Origin: Flaviflagellibacter sp963786225
GTDB taxonomy: Bacteria; Pseudomonadota; Alphaproteobacteria; Rhizobiales; Methylopilaceae
Reading direction: 5' to 3'
Length of the DNA stretch: 64,000 nt
NCBI GenBank assembly: GCA_963786225.1
Contig: CAWAYQ010000007.1
Span: forward strand, 62,001 to 126,000
Under the pieces are notes generated by a model, which was not told where the DNA came from, did no database searches, and was given only the letters and a program-made list of their open reading frames with translations. A program made the translations under genes and the position numbers. Of this stretch, positions 36,257-44,632 are shown in pieces. The first letter of the stretch is position 1. The number at the start of each line of letters is the position of its first letter.

Positions 36257-37773
36257 TGGATCTTCTGTCCAATCTTGCGCTCGGCCTGTCCACGGCGGCC
36301 CAACCGGAAAATCTGGTCTACTGCTTCATCGGCGTGCTGCTCGGCACTCTGGTCGGCGTGCTGCCGGGTCTGGGGCCCACGGCCACCACGGCCATGCTGC
36401 TGCCGATCACCTTCGCGCTGCCGCCGACACCCGCGCTCATCATGCTTTCGGGCATCTACTACGGCGCGCAATATGGCGGTTCGACTACCGCCATTCTCAT
36501 AAACATGCCGGGCGAAAGCTCCTCCGCGGTAACGAGTATCGACGGCTATCAGATGGCGCGTCAGGGCAGGGCGGGGCAGGCACTGGCCGCAGCCGCCATC
36601 GGCTCGTTCTTCGCCGGCACGGTCGCGACCTTCGTCATCGCCATTCTCGCGCCGCCCTTAACCAACATCGCGCTGAAATTCGGTCCGCCGGAATATTTCT
36701 CGCTCGTCGTGCTCGGCCTTGTCTGCTCGGTCGCGCTTGCCCACGGTTCGGTGCTGAAGGCGATCGCCATGATCCTGCTCGGCCTTCTGCTCGGCCTTGT
36801 CGGTACGGACATCTATACCGGTGCGCCGCGTTTCACCCTCGACCAGCTCCAGCTCGCCGACGGCATCAATTTCGTGGCGGTCGCGGCGGGCGTGTTCGGC
36901 ATCGCCGAAATCCTGCGCAACATGGAGGGCGAGCGCACGCGCACACCCATCATCGCCAAGGTCCTGGGCCTGATGCCGACGCGCGAGGACTGGAAGCGCA
37001 TGCTCGGTCCCATCCTTCGCGGCACGACGCTCGGCTCCGCGCTCGGGGTTCTACCGGGAGGAGGGGCCATTCTCGCGAGCTTCGCCGCCTACACGATCGA
37101 AAAGAAGATTTCGAGCCATCCCGAAGAGTTCGGCAAGGGCGCCATCGAGGGCGTGGCCGCCCCCGAAAGCGCCAACAATGCCGGCGCGCAGACAAGCTTC
37201 ATCCCGATGCTGACGCTCGGGATCCCGTCCAACCCCGTCATGGCGCTGATGATCGGCGCCATGATCATCCAGGGCATCGTGCCGGGGCCGAATGTGGCGC
37301 GCGAACAGCCGGAGCTGTTCTGGGGCATCATCGCCTCGATGTGGCTCGGCAATCTCATGCTGATCGTGCTCAACCTGCCGCTGATCGGCATCTGGGTGCG
37401 GCTGCTCCGCGTGCCCTATCACGCGCTGTTTCCGGCCATCGTGGCCTTCGCCTCGATCGGCGTGTTCTCGGTCAACAGCAACCCGTTCGACCTCTACGCC
37501 ATTGCCCTGTTCGGGGCTTTGGGCTGGCTCCTGCTGAAGCTCAATTGCGAGCCGGCGCCGCTGCTGCTGGGCTTCGTCCTCGGGCCCCTCCTGGAGGAGC
37601 ATCTGAGGCGCGCCATGATCATCTCGCGCGGCGACCCGACCATCTTCATCAACTTCGCGGAACGCCCCATCAGCGCCACGCTGCTGGTGCTCTCCGCCAT
37701 CGCGCTCGCCGTTGTCTTCCTGCCGAACATCGCCAAGAAGCGCGAACAGGTGTTCGAGGAGGTCGAGGACTAG
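36256..37773 (+). CDS. tctA: TTT large membrane subunit TctA, system 1
   Basis: Membrane carrier of 505 residues with about twelve helices. Conserved family stretches are GVLLGTLVGVLPGLGPTATT, GIYYGAQYGGSTTAILINMP, GESSSAVTSIDGYQMARQGR, the repeat LGVLPGGGAILASFAAYTIE and KGAIEGVAAPESANNAGAQT. It imports its substrate by ion coupling with the binding protein TctC. The start is the ATG at 36256; a GTG 3 bp upstream is possible. Intact. The first tRNA-Lys gene follows 101 bp later. Confidence 0.95.
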   Translation: MDLLSNLALGLSTAAQPENLVYCFIGVLLGTLVGVLPGLGPTATTAMLLPITFALPPTPALIMLSGIYYGAQYGGSTTAILINMPGESSSAVTSIDGYQMARQGRAGQALAAAAIGSFFAGTVATFVIAILAPPLTNIALKFGPPEYFSLVVLGLVCSVALAHGSVLKAIAMILLGLLLGLVGTDIYTGAPRFTLDQLQLADGINFVAVAAGVFGIAEILRNMEGERTRTPIIAKVLGLMPTREDWKRMLGPILRGTTLGSALGVLPGGGAILASFAAYTIEKKISSHPEEFGKGAIEGVAAPESANNAGAQTSFIPMLTLGIPSNPVMALMIGAMIIQGIVPGPNVAREQPELFWGIIASMWLGNLMLIVLNLPLIGIWVRLLRVPYHALFPAIVAFASIGVFSVNSNPFDLYAIALFGALGWLLLKLNCEPAPLLLGFVLGPLLEEHLRRAMIISRGDPTIFINFAERPISATLLVLSAIALAVVFLPNIAKKREQVFEEVED

Positions 37774-37851
37774 GGTTTCGGGGCGGAATGGGTGGTCCCG
37801 GGCCCGGAAGGGGTGGACAGCCCCCCACGGGTCTGGTACCTCGACCACCCG

Positions 37852-37872
37852 CACGGAATGACCATATTCCGT
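37852..37872. promoter_or_regulatory. Small hairpin just upstream of tRNA-Lys copy 1
   Basis: ACGGAAT and ATATTCCGT form a short inverted repeat around GACC, ending 2 bp before the tRNA. The second tRNA-Lys has GCGGAA and TTCCGC around CGACCA at the same place. The pairing is kept although bases differ, so it belongs to the duplicated unit. Function unknown. Confidence 0.5.
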
Positions 37873-37874
37873 AT

Positions 37875-37950
<76 letters not shown>

Positions 37951-37968
37951 CCTCATTTCTCAACAAAA

Positions 37969-38172
37969 TTAGGTGTTGCAGGACCGGAACGGGTAGGCCG
38001 TTTTACAGTCTACTTCCGCTCCAGCTTCAGGCTCGCAGTCTCTGCCAGCGATGTCGCGGCCGACATTGCGCCGGTCCAACACCACCTCAAAGTCCTTCAG
38101 GCTGTGGGACACCCGCAGTGTGGACTGCTGATCGTCGGGTGAGAGCACCAGTTGTCCCTCAAGACGGAAATT
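37969..38172 (-). pseudogene. 3' remnant of an unidentified gene beside tRNA-Lys
   Basis: Open minus-strand frame without a start: EGQLVLSPDDQQSTLRVSHS, LKDFEVVLDRRNVGRDIAGR, DCEPEAGAEVDC, then KTAYPFRSCNT and TAA at 37969. Residue use is protein-like and the frame is closed upstream by TGA at 38175-38173, so only a C-terminal part is left. I do not recognise it. Its place directly inside the left tRNA-Lys fits debris from an insertion or excision. Between 38,176 and 38,340 only the promoter region of the GntR gene is seen. Confidence 0.4.
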
Positions 38173-38316
38173 TCAGGCAGCATCCGCACGAATTTTAGGC
38201 GGAGGGCGATCCATCTCGCCATTGAGCTGGAAGCGGAATTGACGGATTGCCGCAGTCAAATCTCCGAAATTTGCTTACCGCATGATCAAATAACAGCCCA
38301 AACGGCACCGGCCGAG

Positions 38317-38352
38317 GGTTGACTCTTCGCGGCACTTCGCTGGTATACCAAT
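38317..38352 (+). promoter_or_regulatory. Promoter and TGGTATACCA operator of the GntR gene
   Basis: TGGTATACCA at 38341-38350 is a perfect 10-bp palindrome of the T-GT-AC-A type bound by FCD-class GntR regulators. It lies 2 bp before the ATG of such a regulator. TTGACT at about 38,316-38,321 is a possible -35 element with the palindrome covering the -10 region. This suggests self-repression relieved by a ligand. Confidence 0.6.
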
Positions 38353-39078
38353 ATGATGCCAGTTGAAAAACGCGACAGCGAACGAGCATATGACTGCCTC
38401 GTTGAAATGCTTCTGAGCGGCACGATCTCCGAGGATCAGGCGCTGTCGGAACGGCGGCTTGCGGAGACGCTGAGCCTCGGTCGCACCCCTATTCGCGAGG
38501 CGATAAAAGACTTGGTCCGCGAAGGGGTTCTCGAGAGCCATCCGACCCGCGGCACGATCCTGCGGCCATTATCGCTAACCGATCTTCAGGACCTCTACGA
38601 GATCCGCTTCGCCATCGAGGGGCTTGCTGCATTTCTCGCTGCCGAGCGCGGGCAGATCGAAGAGCTTCGTCCCTATATCGAGGCTTTCGAGCAGACGCTC
38701 CGCGATCCGGACTCGTGCGACATTACGAAGGTTCACGATCACGGCGTCGATTTTCACTTCGAGATCATGAGGCTGGCGGGTAACCGGCGGCTGCTTGAGA
38801 TGTACCGCCCGTTCCGCCTGAGGTTCCGCATTCCGTTCGGGATCGTACGTACGAACAATCCCGAGCGCGTTCTCGCCGCTGTCGCCGAGCATCTCGAGCT
38901 CGCCAACGCGATCGCGGGGCGCAAGGCGGATCTCGCCCGCACCCTTATGTGCGAGCATCTGCGCAAGGGTCTCGATTACCGCACCGGCATGCTGCTGAAA
39001 CGTAGCCGCTACGCCATGCCTCCCGCCGGTGGGGGAGAGGAACGGACGGAGGCAGATGCCTCGGAGGCCACGGTCTAG
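38353..39078 (+). CDS. GntR-family transcription regulator, FCD domain
   Basis: Protein of 241 residues. The N-terminal winged helix reads ALSERRLAETLSLGRTPIRE and AIKDLVREGVLESHPTRGTI, the GntR pattern. The C-terminal FCD ligand domain has the metal-binding residues in YEIRFAIEGLAAFLAAERG, DFHFEIMRLAGNRRLLEMY and VAEHLELANAIAGRKADLA. It precedes the amino-acid ABC genes on the same strand and probably controls them together with itself. A second ATG 3 bp downstream is possible. Confidence 0.9.
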   Translation: MMPVEKRDSERAYDCLVEMLLSGTISEDQALSERRLAETLSLGRTPIREAIKDLVREGVLESHPTRGTILRPLSLTDLQDLYEIRFAIEGLAAFLAAERGQIEELRPYIEAFEQTLRDPDSCDITKVHDHGVDFHFEIMRLAGNRRLLEMYRPFRLRFRIPFGIVRTNNPERVLAAVAEHLELANAIAGRKADLARTLMCEHLRKGLDYRTGMLLKRSRYAMPPAGGGEERTEADASEATV

Positions 39079-39111
39079 CCACGAACAATCACACGGGGAC
39101 GAGGTGTCATT

Positions 39112-40137
39112 ATGAAGCATGTTTTTGCGATCGCCGCCTTGGCTGGTCTAACGGCAATAAGCCTTGCTGCGGAAGCCAGCGCTGAGACTACGCTCGAAGC
39201 GGTCAAGGCGCGGGATAAGGTGATCTGTGGCGCCAATGGCGGTCGCCCCGGCTTCTCGGGGCTGGACAGCAAGGGGCTGTGGCAGGGCATCGATACGGAT
39301 GTCTGCAGAGCGATTGCGGCTGCGACCGTCGGTGATGCCAGCAAGACGCAGTTCGTGAAGGTGACAAGCCAGACGCGCTTCACGGCCCTGCAGACCTCCG
39401 AAGTCGACGTATTGACGGCGAACGTCACCTGGACGCTAAGCCGGGATTCAAGTCTAGGCCTCGATTTCGTGGCACCCATCTTTTACGACGGCCAGGGGCT
39501 CATGGTTCGCAAGGATCTCGGGGTCAAGAGCGCGAAGGAGCTGGACGGCGCGACCGTCTGCGTCGAGCCGGGCTCAACCTCCGAGAAAATCGTTGCAGAC
39601 ATCTTTCGCGCCAACGGCATCAGCTACAAACCGGTGGTTATCGAAGACCGCAAAGAACTGAACAACGCCTTCTTCAACGGCCGCTGCGACGTACATGTCC
39701 AGTCGATCTCAGGCCTCAGCTCGGGCCGTGCGACTGCCGCGTCGAACCCGGACGACTTCGTCATTCTCCCGGAAGTATACGGCAAGGATCCGATGGGCCC
39801 GGTGGTTCGCCAGGGCGATGCGCAGTGGCGGGACATCGCGACCTGGACGGTCTACGCGATGATGGCTGCCGAGGAGTTCGGCATCACGTCCAAGAACATC
39901 GACGAAAAAAAGACGTCGGACGATGCCGACATCGCCCGTCTGCTCGGCACGTCCGGCGAGCTCGGCAAGACACTCGGTCTCGACAACGAGTGGGCGTACC
40001 GGATCATCAAGCAGGTCGGTAACTACGGCGAGGTTTTCGAGCGCACGCTCGGCAAGGGTTCTCCGCTGAAGCTCGAGCGCGGCATCAACAGCCAATGGAA
40101 GGACGGCGGCCTGATCTACGCGCCTCCGTTCAGTTGA
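39112..40137 (+). CDS. aapJ: General L-amino-acid ABC transporter, periplasmic binding protein
   Basis: Protein of 341 residues with signal peptide MKHVFAIAALAGLTAISLAA. The mature start ETTLEAVKARDKVICGANGG and FSGLDSKGLWQGIDTDVCRA, then SRDSSLGLDFVAPIFYDGQG and EVYGKDPMGPVVRQGDAQWR match the AapJ/BztA binding proteins, which take up many L-amino acids. GGGACGAGGTGTCATT precedes the ATG. The gene order J-Q-M-P that follows is that of the Rhizobium Aap system. Intact. Confidence 0.93.
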   Translation: MKHVFAIAALAGLTAISLAAEASAETTLEAVKARDKVICGANGGRPGFSGLDSKGLWQGIDTDVCRAIAAATVGDASKTQFVKVTSQTRFTALQTSEVDVLTANVTWTLSRDSSLGLDFVAPIFYDGQGLMVRKDLGVKSAKELDGATVCVEPGSTSEKIVADIFRANGISYKPVVIEDRKELNNAFFNGRCDVHVQSISGLSSGRATAASNPDDFVILPEVYGKDPMGPVVRQGDAQWRDIATWTVYAMMAAEEFGITSKNIDEKKTSDDADIARLLGTSGELGKTLGLDNEWAYRIIKQVGNYGEVFERTLGKGSPLKLERGINSQWKDGGLIYAPPFS

Positions 40138-40146
40138 TGACAGCCC

Positions 40147-40171
40147 GCGCCTCCGCCGTCGGCGGAGGCGC
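40147..40171 (+). promoter_or_regulatory. Intercistronic hairpin between aapJ and aapQ
   Basis: GCGCCTCCGCC pairs with GGCGGAGGCGC over 11 bp around GTC, 9 bp after the aapJ stop. No T tract follows, so it probably protects the aapJ part of the message and keeps the binding protein in excess. Confidence 0.75.
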
Positions 40172-40237
40172 TTCGGCGGCCCGCAGCGCATCAGCGCCGC
40201 GTGCTGCAGCAGCTTGAGTAACTCTCTGGAAGGCTAG

Positions 40238-41446
40238 ATGTCCGAACAGCTGATCGCCGCGTCCCGGCGGCGTCCACCTCCGACGCGTCCTCCGGTCTCC
40301 CTGGGCGCGGCCTGGAACAATGTCGCGGTACGCGGCTGGATCTATCAGATGCTCGTCGTCGCGGGCGTGATCGGCATCGGCGCGTTCCTGATCGGCAATG
40401 CGCAGGACGCGCTGTCGAAGCAGGGCATCTCGACCGGATTCGAATTTCTGTCGCAGGTCGCGGGTTTTGACATAGGCGAATCCGCGATCGCCTTCAGCTC
40501 TCAGGACACGTTCCTGCGCGCTTACGGGGTCGCGATCCTCAACACGCTGAAGGTCGCCGCCGCCGGCATCATCGTGTCTACAATTATCGGCGTCATCATA
40601 GGGGTCGGCCGGCTGTCGCGGAACGTCCTCGTGAGCAAGCTCTCAGCCATCTATGTCGAGATCTTCCGCAACACGCCGCAACTTCTGCAACTGATCTTCT
40701 GGTACACGATCATCACCCATCTGCCGCGCCCGCGCGATGCGATCTCCGTCGGCGACGTCGCATTTCTCAGCAATCGCGGACTTTCGCTTCCCTGGTTCGA
40801 GACGGCCGCATCGCTTGCGCTGCCTTTGATCGCCCTCGGCGTCGCATGCGCTGTGACATGGGCGCTGTCGCGATGGGCGGATGCGAGAGGATGGACGGGC
40901 TCTCGGCTGCCTGTATGGGCGCTTGGGATAAGTCTCTGCCTCGGCCTGCCGTATGTCGCAACTCAGTTGACGGGCGACTCCTACGGACTCTCGGTGCCGG
41001 TACTGCGCGGCTTCAACTTCCAGGGCGGCACGACGATTTCGCCGGAGTTTCTGGCTTTGCTCCTCGGCCTCGCGCTCTACATCGCGGCGTTCATCGCGGA
41101 AATCGTGCGCGCCGGCATTCAATCCGTTGCGGTAGGGCAGGTCGAGGCGGCGCGCGCGATCGGCCTCAATGGTTTCGACACTTATCGCAAGGTCATCTTT
41201 CCGCAGGCACTTCGCGTAATGGTCCCGCCAATGGCAGGCCAATATGTCAGCGTGGTAAAAAACAGCTCGCTCGGAGTGGCTATCGGCTATCCTGAACTGT
41301 TCAGCGTAAACAACACGATCGTGACGTTGAGCGGACACACCGTCGAGGCTATCGCGATCATGATGTCGATCTATCTCGCCATCTCTTTCGTCATCGCGAT
41401 GCTGATGAACTTCTACAATCGCTTCGTGCAGATCCGGGAGCGCTGA
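40238..41446 (+). CDS. aapQ: General L-amino-acid ABC transporter permease 1
   Basis: Inner-membrane permease of 402 residues. It has a long N-terminal part before the core membrane domain, typical of AapQ. FLRAYGVAILNTLKVAAAGI starts the transport domain; EIFRNTPQLLQLIFWYTII and GIQSVAVGQVEAARAIGLNG (the EAA loop contacting the ATPase) follow, then MVPPMAGQYVSVVKNSSLG. It works as a heterodimer with AapM. TCTGGAAGGCTAG precedes the ATG. Intact. Confidence 0.93.
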   Translation: MSEQLIAASRRRPPPTRPPVSLGAAWNNVAVRGWIYQMLVVAGVIGIGAFLIGNAQDALSKQGISTGFEFLSQVAGFDIGESAIAFSSQDTFLRAYGVAILNTLKVAAAGIIVSTIIGVIIGVGRLSRNVLVSKLSAIYVEIFRNTPQLLQLIFWYTIITHLPRPRDAISVGDVAFLSNRGLSLPWFETAASLALPLIALGVACAVTWALSRWADARGWTGSRLPVWALGISLCLGLPYVATQLTGDSYGLSVPVLRGFNFQGGTTISPEFLALLLGLALYIAAFIAEIVRAGIQSVAVGQVEAARAIGLNGFDTYRKVIFPQALRVMVPPMAGQYVSVVKNSSLGVAIGYPELFSVNNTIVTLSGHTVEAIAIMMSIYLAISFVIAMLMNFYNRFVQIRER

Positions 41447-41451
41447 GGCCG

Positions 41452-42564
41452 ATGACGCGCTCCTCCTGTGTCTCACACGCCGTTGCATCGCACAGCCCGC
41501 GACGTCCGCCCCCGCGACGTGCCGACAGTCCGACGGCCTGGCTGGTACGCAACCTGTTCGGCAGCATCGGCAATACGCTGATGACGGTCGGCACGCTCTG
41601 GGCCTTGTTCGTCACGGTCCCGGGTTTGGTACGCTGGGCCTTCGTCGATGCCGTCTGGTACACGCAAGACGCAGGGGCGTGCCACGCCGCTGCCGGCGCC
41701 TGTTGGGCGATAGTGCCGGAGAAGTATCGTGTGATGCTCTTTGGTACCTTTCCTTATGAGGAGCACTGGCGCGGCGTGATCGTCATTGCGATCATTGTCG
41801 GCCTCTCCGCCATCTCCACCGTTCGGCGGCTGTGGTCCTACCGACTGTTCGCAGCTTGGGTGATCGCGATGGTCGCCGTCTTCAGTCTGCTTCTGGGCGG
41901 TGTCTTCGGACTAAGGCCGATAGGGACGCATGAATGGGGCGGCCTGCCGCTGACGCTCGTCATGTTCGTCGGCACCGTGGTCGGCGGCATCCCGGCGGGC
42001 GTCATGCTCGCTCTCGGGCGCCGTTCGACGATGCCGGCCATCCGGGCACTCTGTATCGGCTTCATCGAGATCGTGCGAGGTCTGCCGCTCGTCACGGTTC
42101 TGTTCATGGCCTCGCTCATGTTTCCTCTGTTCATGCCGGAGGGCATGAGCATCGACAAGTTCATGCGCGCGCAGATTGCGATGGCTGTGTTCTTCGCGGC
42201 CTATGCCGCGGAAGTCGTGCGCGGTGGCCTTCAGGCAATCCCGCGCAGTCAGTACGAGGCCGCCGACGCGATAGGCCTGAACTACTGGCAGAAGACGACG
42301 CGGATCGTGCTTCCTCAGGTTATGCGGATCGTTCTCCCGTCGATGATGAATGAGATCATCCGTGCGTTCAAGAACACGACCTTCATCGGCATTATTGGGC
42401 TGTTCGATGTCCTGCGCGCAACCTCGACGGCAATCCAGGATCCGGTCTGGGTGCGCTACAGCATCGAGGCCTACCTTTTCATTTTCATTCTCTACTTCGT
42501 GCTCTGCTTCGCCATGTCGAAATACAGCGAACGCGTCGAGCGCGACATCGCAGTGAGGCGCTGA
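41452..42564 (+). CDS. aapM: General L-amino-acid ABC transporter permease 2
   Basis: Permease of 370 residues with membrane segments through GVIVIAIIVGLSAISTVRR and LPLTLVMFVGTVVGGIPAGV. The conserved IEIVRGLPLVTVLFMASLMF and the EAA loop GGLQAIPRSQYEAADAIGLN are present, then IRAFKNTTFIGIIGLFDVLR. It starts 5 bp after the aapQ stop and ends 1 bp before the aapP ATG. Intact. Confidence 0.93.
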   Translation: MTRSSCVSHAVASHSPRRPPPRRADSPTAWLVRNLFGSIGNTLMTVGTLWALFVTVPGLVRWAFVDAVWYTQDAGACHAAAGACWAIVPEKYRVMLFGTFPYEEHWRGVIVIAIIVGLSAISTVRRLWSYRLFAAWVIAMVAVFSLLLGGVFGLRPIGTHEWGGLPLTLVMFVGTVVGGIPAGVMLALGRRSTMPAIRALCIGFIEIVRGLPLVTVLFMASLMFPLFMPEGMSIDKFMRAQIAMAVFFAAYAAEVVRGGLQAIPRSQYEAADAIGLNYWQKTTRIVLPQVMRIVLPSMMNEIIRAFKNTTFIGIIGLFDVLRATSTAIQDPVWVRYSIEAYLFIFILYFVLCFAMSKYSERVERDIAVRR

Positions 42565-42565
42565 C

Positions 42566-43330
42566 ATGACTGACACCGACGCACACACCGGGAGCCGCGG
42601 GCCGATTGTCGAGCTCCGCGGCGTCAACAAGTGGTATGACGACTTCCACGTTCTCCGGGACTTCAATCTCACCGTCGGCCGCGGCGAGAAAGTGGTGATC
42701 TGCGGTCCCTCCGGCTCGGGCAAATCGACGGCCATTCGCTGCATCAATCGGCTCGAGGCGCATCAGGAAGGGGACATTGTCGTCGATGGCATCGAGCTTA
42801 CGCCCGATATCCGGCGGATCGAGGCCGTGCGGCGCAAGGTCGGCATGGTATTCCAGAACTTCAATCTGTTCCCCCATCTGTCGGTTATGGACAATCTGAC
42901 TTTGGGGCCGGTGCTGGCGCAGGGCGTGCCGAAGCAGGAGGCCGAGGACCGCGCCGCGGAGCTGCTGCAGCGGGTGCGCATACCCGACCAGGCGCGGAAA
43001 TTCCCCGGCCAGCTCTCCGGCGGGCAACAGCAGCGCGTCGCGATCGCCCGCGCCCTGATGCTGCGGCCGCAGGTCATGCTGTTCGACGAGCCGACCTCCG
43101 CGCTCGATCCCGAGATGATCCACGAAGTGCTGGACGTCATGACGGAGCTTGCCGAAGCGGGTATGACCATGATCTGCGTCACCCACGAGATGGGCTTTGC
43201 GCGCAAGGTTGCCGATCTCGTCGTCTTCATGGACGCGGGCGAGGTGGTCGAGGCGGCGCCGCCGGAACAATTCTTCGAGATGCCGTCGAGCGAGCGCACA
43301 CGGCTCTTCCTCAGTCAGGTGCTCCATTAG
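42566..43330 (+). CDS. aapP: General L-amino-acid ABC transporter ATPase
   Basis: ATP-binding subunit of 254 residues: Walker A CGPSGSGKSTAIRCINRLEA, Q-loop MVFQNFNLFPHLSVMDNL, signature LSGGQQQRVAIARALMLRPQ, Walker B VMLFDEPTSALDPEM and the switch His in MICVTHEMGFARKVADLVVF. It powers the AapQM permease. Intact, last transporter gene before the two PLP enzymes. Confidence 0.95.
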   Translation: MTDTDAHTGSRGPIVELRGVNKWYDDFHVLRDFNLTVGRGEKVVICGPSGSGKSTAIRCINRLEAHQEGDIVVDGIELTPDIRRIEAVRRKVGMVFQNFNLFPHLSVMDNLTLGPVLAQGVPKQEAEDRAAELLQRVRIPDQARKFPGQLSGGQQQRVAIARALMLRPQVMLFDEPTSALDPEMIHEVLDVMTELAEAGMTMICVTHEMGFARKVADLVVFMDAGEVVEAAPPEQFFEMPSSERTRLFLSQVLH

Positions 43331-43393
43331 CAACGATAACCAGGGCCATTTAACGCGGGCTTGTAGATACAGCTTTCAGAAAGAAGAGTGATT

Positions 43394-44626
43394 ATGATGA
43401 CCGACACCGAAGTTCGCGTCACCGACGCGGCCGCGTTCGAGCAGTTCCGCCGTGGCTTCCCCGCCCTGCGGGAGCAGACCTATCTGTCGATCTGCGACAA
43501 GATGATCTTGCACGACAATGTGCGCGCCTCGGTCGACGAGTTCCTCGATCACCTCTCTCTAGCCTCCGCGAACCGCACCGACCACGAGGTTCGCGTCGCG
43601 TCTGCACGCGAGAAGTTCGCGCGTCTGATGAATGTCGCGCCGGCGACCATCGCTGCGACCCGCAACGTGTCGGACGGCACCAACAGCATCGCCTGGGCCA
43701 TGCCGTGGAAGGAGGGCGACAACGTCGTCCTGACCTCGGATGCCGAGCACCCGAACAATGTCTATCCCTGGCTGCGGCTGCGCGCCCGCGGCGTCGAGGT
43801 GCGTGTCGTGCAGCCGCTCGCGAGTGGCGCGATCGACGTCGAGGGCATGATTGCCGCAATGGACGCACGAACCCGCGTCGTTGCGGCCGCATCCGCCACG
43901 TTCGCGCCGGGCCACCGGACCGACCTGCCTAAGCTCGGAGAAGCGGCGGACAAGAACGATGCGCTGCTCCTTGTAGATGGCGTCCAGACCGCCGGCATCT
44001 TCCGTCACGATCTGTCGGCGGAGCCTGTAGGCGCGTTCGCGACATCGACCTCGAAGGGCCTTCTCGGCCTTTACGGCTTCGGCTTCCTCTATGTCTCGCC
44101 CAGATGGATCGACCGGCTGGAGCCTGCCTATCTGTCGCGCTCCGCTGTCGTGCAGAAGACCGATGACCATTCCACAATGGGCGGCTTCGACTACGAGTAC
44201 CAGCCGGACAGCCGCCGCTTCGAGGTCGGCAGCTTCAATCTCGCCGGCGCCTATGCAGCAGATGCCTCGCTGGGCATCCTGCTCGATCTCGGCGTCGAGG
44301 CGATCCAGAAGCGGGTTCTTGCGCTCGTCTCCATGCTCCACGACGGCATCAGCGCCGCAGGCATCGCGCCGGCGGTCCCGGGCAGCGGTCCGCAGCAGTC
44401 TCATATCCTGACACTCGGGCAGCTCGATGCTGGCGGCCACGGCTTTTCCAGCGACCCGCTGATCACGCCGCTGTCCAACCATCTGAAGGAGCGCAAGATC
44501 GTCCATACGATAAGGCGCGGGCAGATGCGCTTCGGCCTCCATGCCTACAACAATGAGAACGATATCGAGAAAACCGTCGAGGCCGTCCGCGATGGGCTCG
44601 CCATCGCACAGCGCGCGCAGGGCTGA
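43394..44626 (+). CDS. Class V aminotransferase / cysteine desulfurase-like PLP enzyme
   Basis: Fold-type I PLP enzyme of 410 residues. RNVSDGTNSIAWAMPWKEGD, SDAEHPNNVYPWLRLRARGV, the PLP-Asp region DALLLVDGVQTAGIF and the PLP-lysine in ATSTSKGLLGLYGFGFLYVS place it in class V (NifS/CsdA/kynureninase-like). The exact reaction is unknown; transamination, desulfuration or beta-lyase action are possible. GAAAGAAGAG lies 7 bases before the ATG at 43394; an ATG 3 bp further is equally likely. It lies between the amino-acid transporter and threonine aldolase, so its substrate is probably an imported amino acid. Confidence 0.8.
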   Translation: MMTDTEVRVTDAAAFEQFRRGFPALREQTYLSICDKMILHDNVRASVDEFLDHLSLASANRTDHEVRVASAREKFARLMNVAPATIAATRNVSDGTNSIAWAMPWKEGDNVVLTSDAEHPNNVYPWLRLRARGVEVRVVQPLASGAIDVEGMIAAMDARTRVVAAASATFAPGHRTDLPKLGEAADKNDALLLVDGVQTAGIFRHDLSAEPVGAFATSTSKGLLGLYGFGFLYVSPRWIDRLEPAYLSRSAVVQKTDDHSTMGGFDYEYQPDSRRFEVGSFNLAGAYAADASLGILLDLGVEAIQKRVLALVSMLHDGISAAGIAPAVPGSGPQQSHILTLGQLDAGGHGFSSDPLITPLSNHLKERKIVHTIRRGQMRFGLHAYNNENDIEKTVEAVRDGLAIAQRAQG

Positions 44627-44632
44627 GCAACC

